Source: Rhodobiaceae bacterium (lineage in GTDB: Bacteria; Pseudomonadota; Alphaproteobacteria; Parvibaculales; Parvibaculaceae). From it: a stretch of 24,209 bases of DNA. A program made the translations under genes and the position numbers. Positions within the stretch are counted from its first letter, which is position 1. Each line of letters starts with the position of its first letter. Location: contig NVWR01000004.1 in NCBI GenBank assembly GCA_002746275.1, positions 49,044-73,252 of the forward strand, written 5' to 3'. Of the stretch, positions 22,892 to 24,209 are shown piece by piece. The notes below the pieces were generated by a model. That model saw only the letters and a program-made list of their open reading frames with translations. It was not told where the DNA came from and searched no databases.

Positions 22892-24124
22892 TCAGGCCTT
22901 CAACTGCGTCAGAACTTCGATATGCCCTTCCAAGGTGCGGTGAACGGGACATTTGTCGGCAATCGCCAAAAATTTGGCCCGTTCCTCCGTGCTCAGATCG
23001 CCTTCGATCTCAATCTCCCGGGTGAGAACATCAATCTTCTGATTTCCCTCCGTAATGCAGTCCTCACAATCATCCGCATGCACTTTTTTGTGCCCCAGGG
23101 TCACCGTGAACTTGGTTGCCGGCAGCTTTTTGTGGGTGGCATACATCCGCATGGTCATAGACGTGCACGAGCCAAGGGCCGCCAACAAGAAATCGTAGGG
23201 ACCAGGGCCAGTGTCATCACCGCCCACTTTCCTGGGTTCATCTGCCAAAAAGGTATGGCTGCCGGAATGGACAACTTGCTGAAACTTTCCGATGCCGGTC
23301 TCTTCAACAATCACTTTTCCCGCTGGCGGGGTCACATGCTGTGTCTTCGGGACGGGCAGGTACCGGGAGGCCCACGCAGACAAGACATCGGCCACATAAA
23401 TCGCGTCGGTCCGGCGTGATAGGAGATGATCGGCGTCATCCAGTGAAACAAAACTCTTGGGGTGTTTCGCGGCCAGAAAAATCTCAGACGCATTTTCAAC
23501 ACTAACCTGTTGATCAAGAGGCCCGTGGAAAACAATCAGCGCCTTTTTGAGTTGAGCGATTTTATCGACGAGCGTTTGTTCGGCGATGTCGTCGAGAAAC
23601 TGCTTTTTGATCTTGAAGGTTCGCCCCGCCAGTTGGACTTCGGCCTCTCCCTCCTGCTCAATCTTCTCAAGATTGTCGCCAAAGGAGTCAGCCACATGAT
23701 GGGCGCTTGAGGGGGCCGCGATGGTTGCAACGGCCAACGCCTCTGGCATCTGTCCAGCGGCGGCCAGAACAGCCGCACCTCCTAAGGAATGACCGATTAT
23801 GATGCGCGGCGCTTCATATTCTTTCCGCAAAAAATCCGTAGCGGCGACAAGGTCCGCGACATTGGAGGAAAAATTGGTATTGGCAAAATCACCCTCGCTC
23901 ATTCCCAGGCCGGTAAAGTCGAACCGCAGAACCGCAATCCCCCGCTCGGCCAGTGCGCCTGCAATCCGGGAGGCTGCGAAAATATCTTTTGAGCAGGTAA
24001 AGCAGTGCGCAAAAAGAGCATAGGCGCGGACGGGGCCGAGAGGGCTGTCGAGACGTGCGGCCAGCGCATCTCCCTGACTGCCGGTGAATGTGACTTTTTC
24101 CGAATGAACCGAGCCGGTCATCAT
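22892..24124 (-). CDS. alpha/beta-hydrolase-OsmC fusion protein
   Basis: A 410-residue two-domain protein. Residues 1-260 are an alpha/beta hydrolase with nucleophile Ser113 in GHSLGG, catalytic acid candidate Asp204 and His233 (DADHLL). Residues about 265-410 are an OsmC/Ohr-type domain with the two redox cysteines Cys320 (LGSCTSMTMRMYA) and Cys392 (CPVHRTLEGH). OsmC-type proteins reduce organic hydroperoxides through this cysteine pair. A CEDC motif is at 353-356. This fusion is known in many Proteobacteria, probably coupling ester hydrolysis with peroxide reduction; substrate unknown. Start: two consecutive ATGs at 24124 and 24121, with GGAG five or eight bases upstream. It is a single gene on the minus strand, 138 bases before the protease. 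Confidence 0.93.
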   Translation of the reverse strand: MMTGSVHSEKVTFTGSQGDALAARLDSPLGPVRAYALFAHCFTCSKDIFAASRIAGALAERGIAVLRFDFTGLGMSEGDFANTNFSSNVADLVAATDFLRKEYEAPRIIIGHSLGGAAVLAAAGQMPEALAVATIAAPSSAHHVADSFGDNLEKIEQEGEAEVQLAGRTFKIKKQFLDDIAEQTLVDKIAQLKKALIVFHGPLDQQVSVENASEIFLAAKHPKSFVSLDDADHLLSRRTDAIYVADVLSAWASRYLPVPKTQHVTPPAGKVIVEETGIGKFQQVVHSGSHTFLADEPRKVGGDDTGPGPYDFLLAALGSCTSMTMRMYATHKKLPATKFTVTLGHKKVHADDCEDCITEGNQKIDVLTREIEIEGDLSTEERAKFLAIADKCPVHRTLEGHIEVLTQLKA

Positions 24125-24209
24125 GATGACTCCAGAAGATGATGATATCCATCTGGAGTATGCCCTAACGGGCTCGCAGGTGGGAGAGACTCTCAGTCTA
24201 GAGTGCCAT
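24123..24209 (+). CDS. possible start of a divergent gene cut by the window edge (weak)
   Basis: A frame open for all 29 codons from ATG 24123 to the window end begins MMTPEDDDIHLEYALTG. It would start on top of the minus-strand ATG of the hydrolase-OsmC gene, leaving no room for separate promoters, and no ribosome site is visible. It may be only the upstream region of the minus-strand gene. No family is recognised. Confidence 0.12.
   Translation, partial: MMTPEDDDIHLEYALTGSQVGETLSLECH

Overview
The window reads as a chromosomal segment of an alphaproteobacterium. The basis is family resemblance: a PleC/DivJ-like PAS histidine kinase, a long GlnE, an alpha-type HU, ECF sigma modules with small membrane partners, and GANTC sites in a kinase leader. 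The genus is not determinable; a Parvibaculales/Rhizobiales-like lineage is only a guess. Genes are dense, G+C is moderately high, and I see no rRNA, tRNA, insertion sequence, CRISPR array or phage gene. Layout: the + strand at the left (1-5393) carries the 3' end of an RND efflux permease, aminopeptidase N (pepN) and a PAS-containing hybrid-less histidine kinase. From 5399 to the right edge every confident gene is on the - strand. | Read in the direction of transcription (right to left), the minus-strand genes are: an alpha/beta-hydrolase-OsmC fusion (24124-22892); a Do/HtrA-type protease (22753-21233) closed by a good terminator; an OmpR-type response regulator and its sensor kinase with overlapping ends (20965-18916); HU (18592-18308) closed by a strong terminator; glnE (18203-15267); a tightly coupled trio of two PYROXD2/phytoene-desaturase-like flavoproteins and a GcvT-fold protein (15021-10608); a four-gene stress-signalling module of EF-hand protein, ECF sigma factor, membrane anti-sigma candidate and periplasmic metal-sensor-like protein (10384-8182); and a PuuB-like amine oxidase with a PuuA-like glutamine-synthetase homologue (8127-5399). 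| Two themes stand out. First, about 10 kb hold five enzymes of amine/methyl-amine type (two tandem flavoprotein paralogues, a GcvT-like protein, PuuB- and PuuA-like proteins), suggesting catabolism of polyamines or related amines; the substrate of the 3-gene coupled operon is unknown. Second, the sigma module resembles the CnrYXH metal-responsive architecture but adds a secreted four-EF-hand protein as first gene, which may be an undescribed variant of transmembrane ECF signalling. Several inverted repeats in the intergenic regions (15048-15073, 10530-10552, 9851-9879, 3405-3480, 8135-8150) look like operators or structured leaders and are listed separately.
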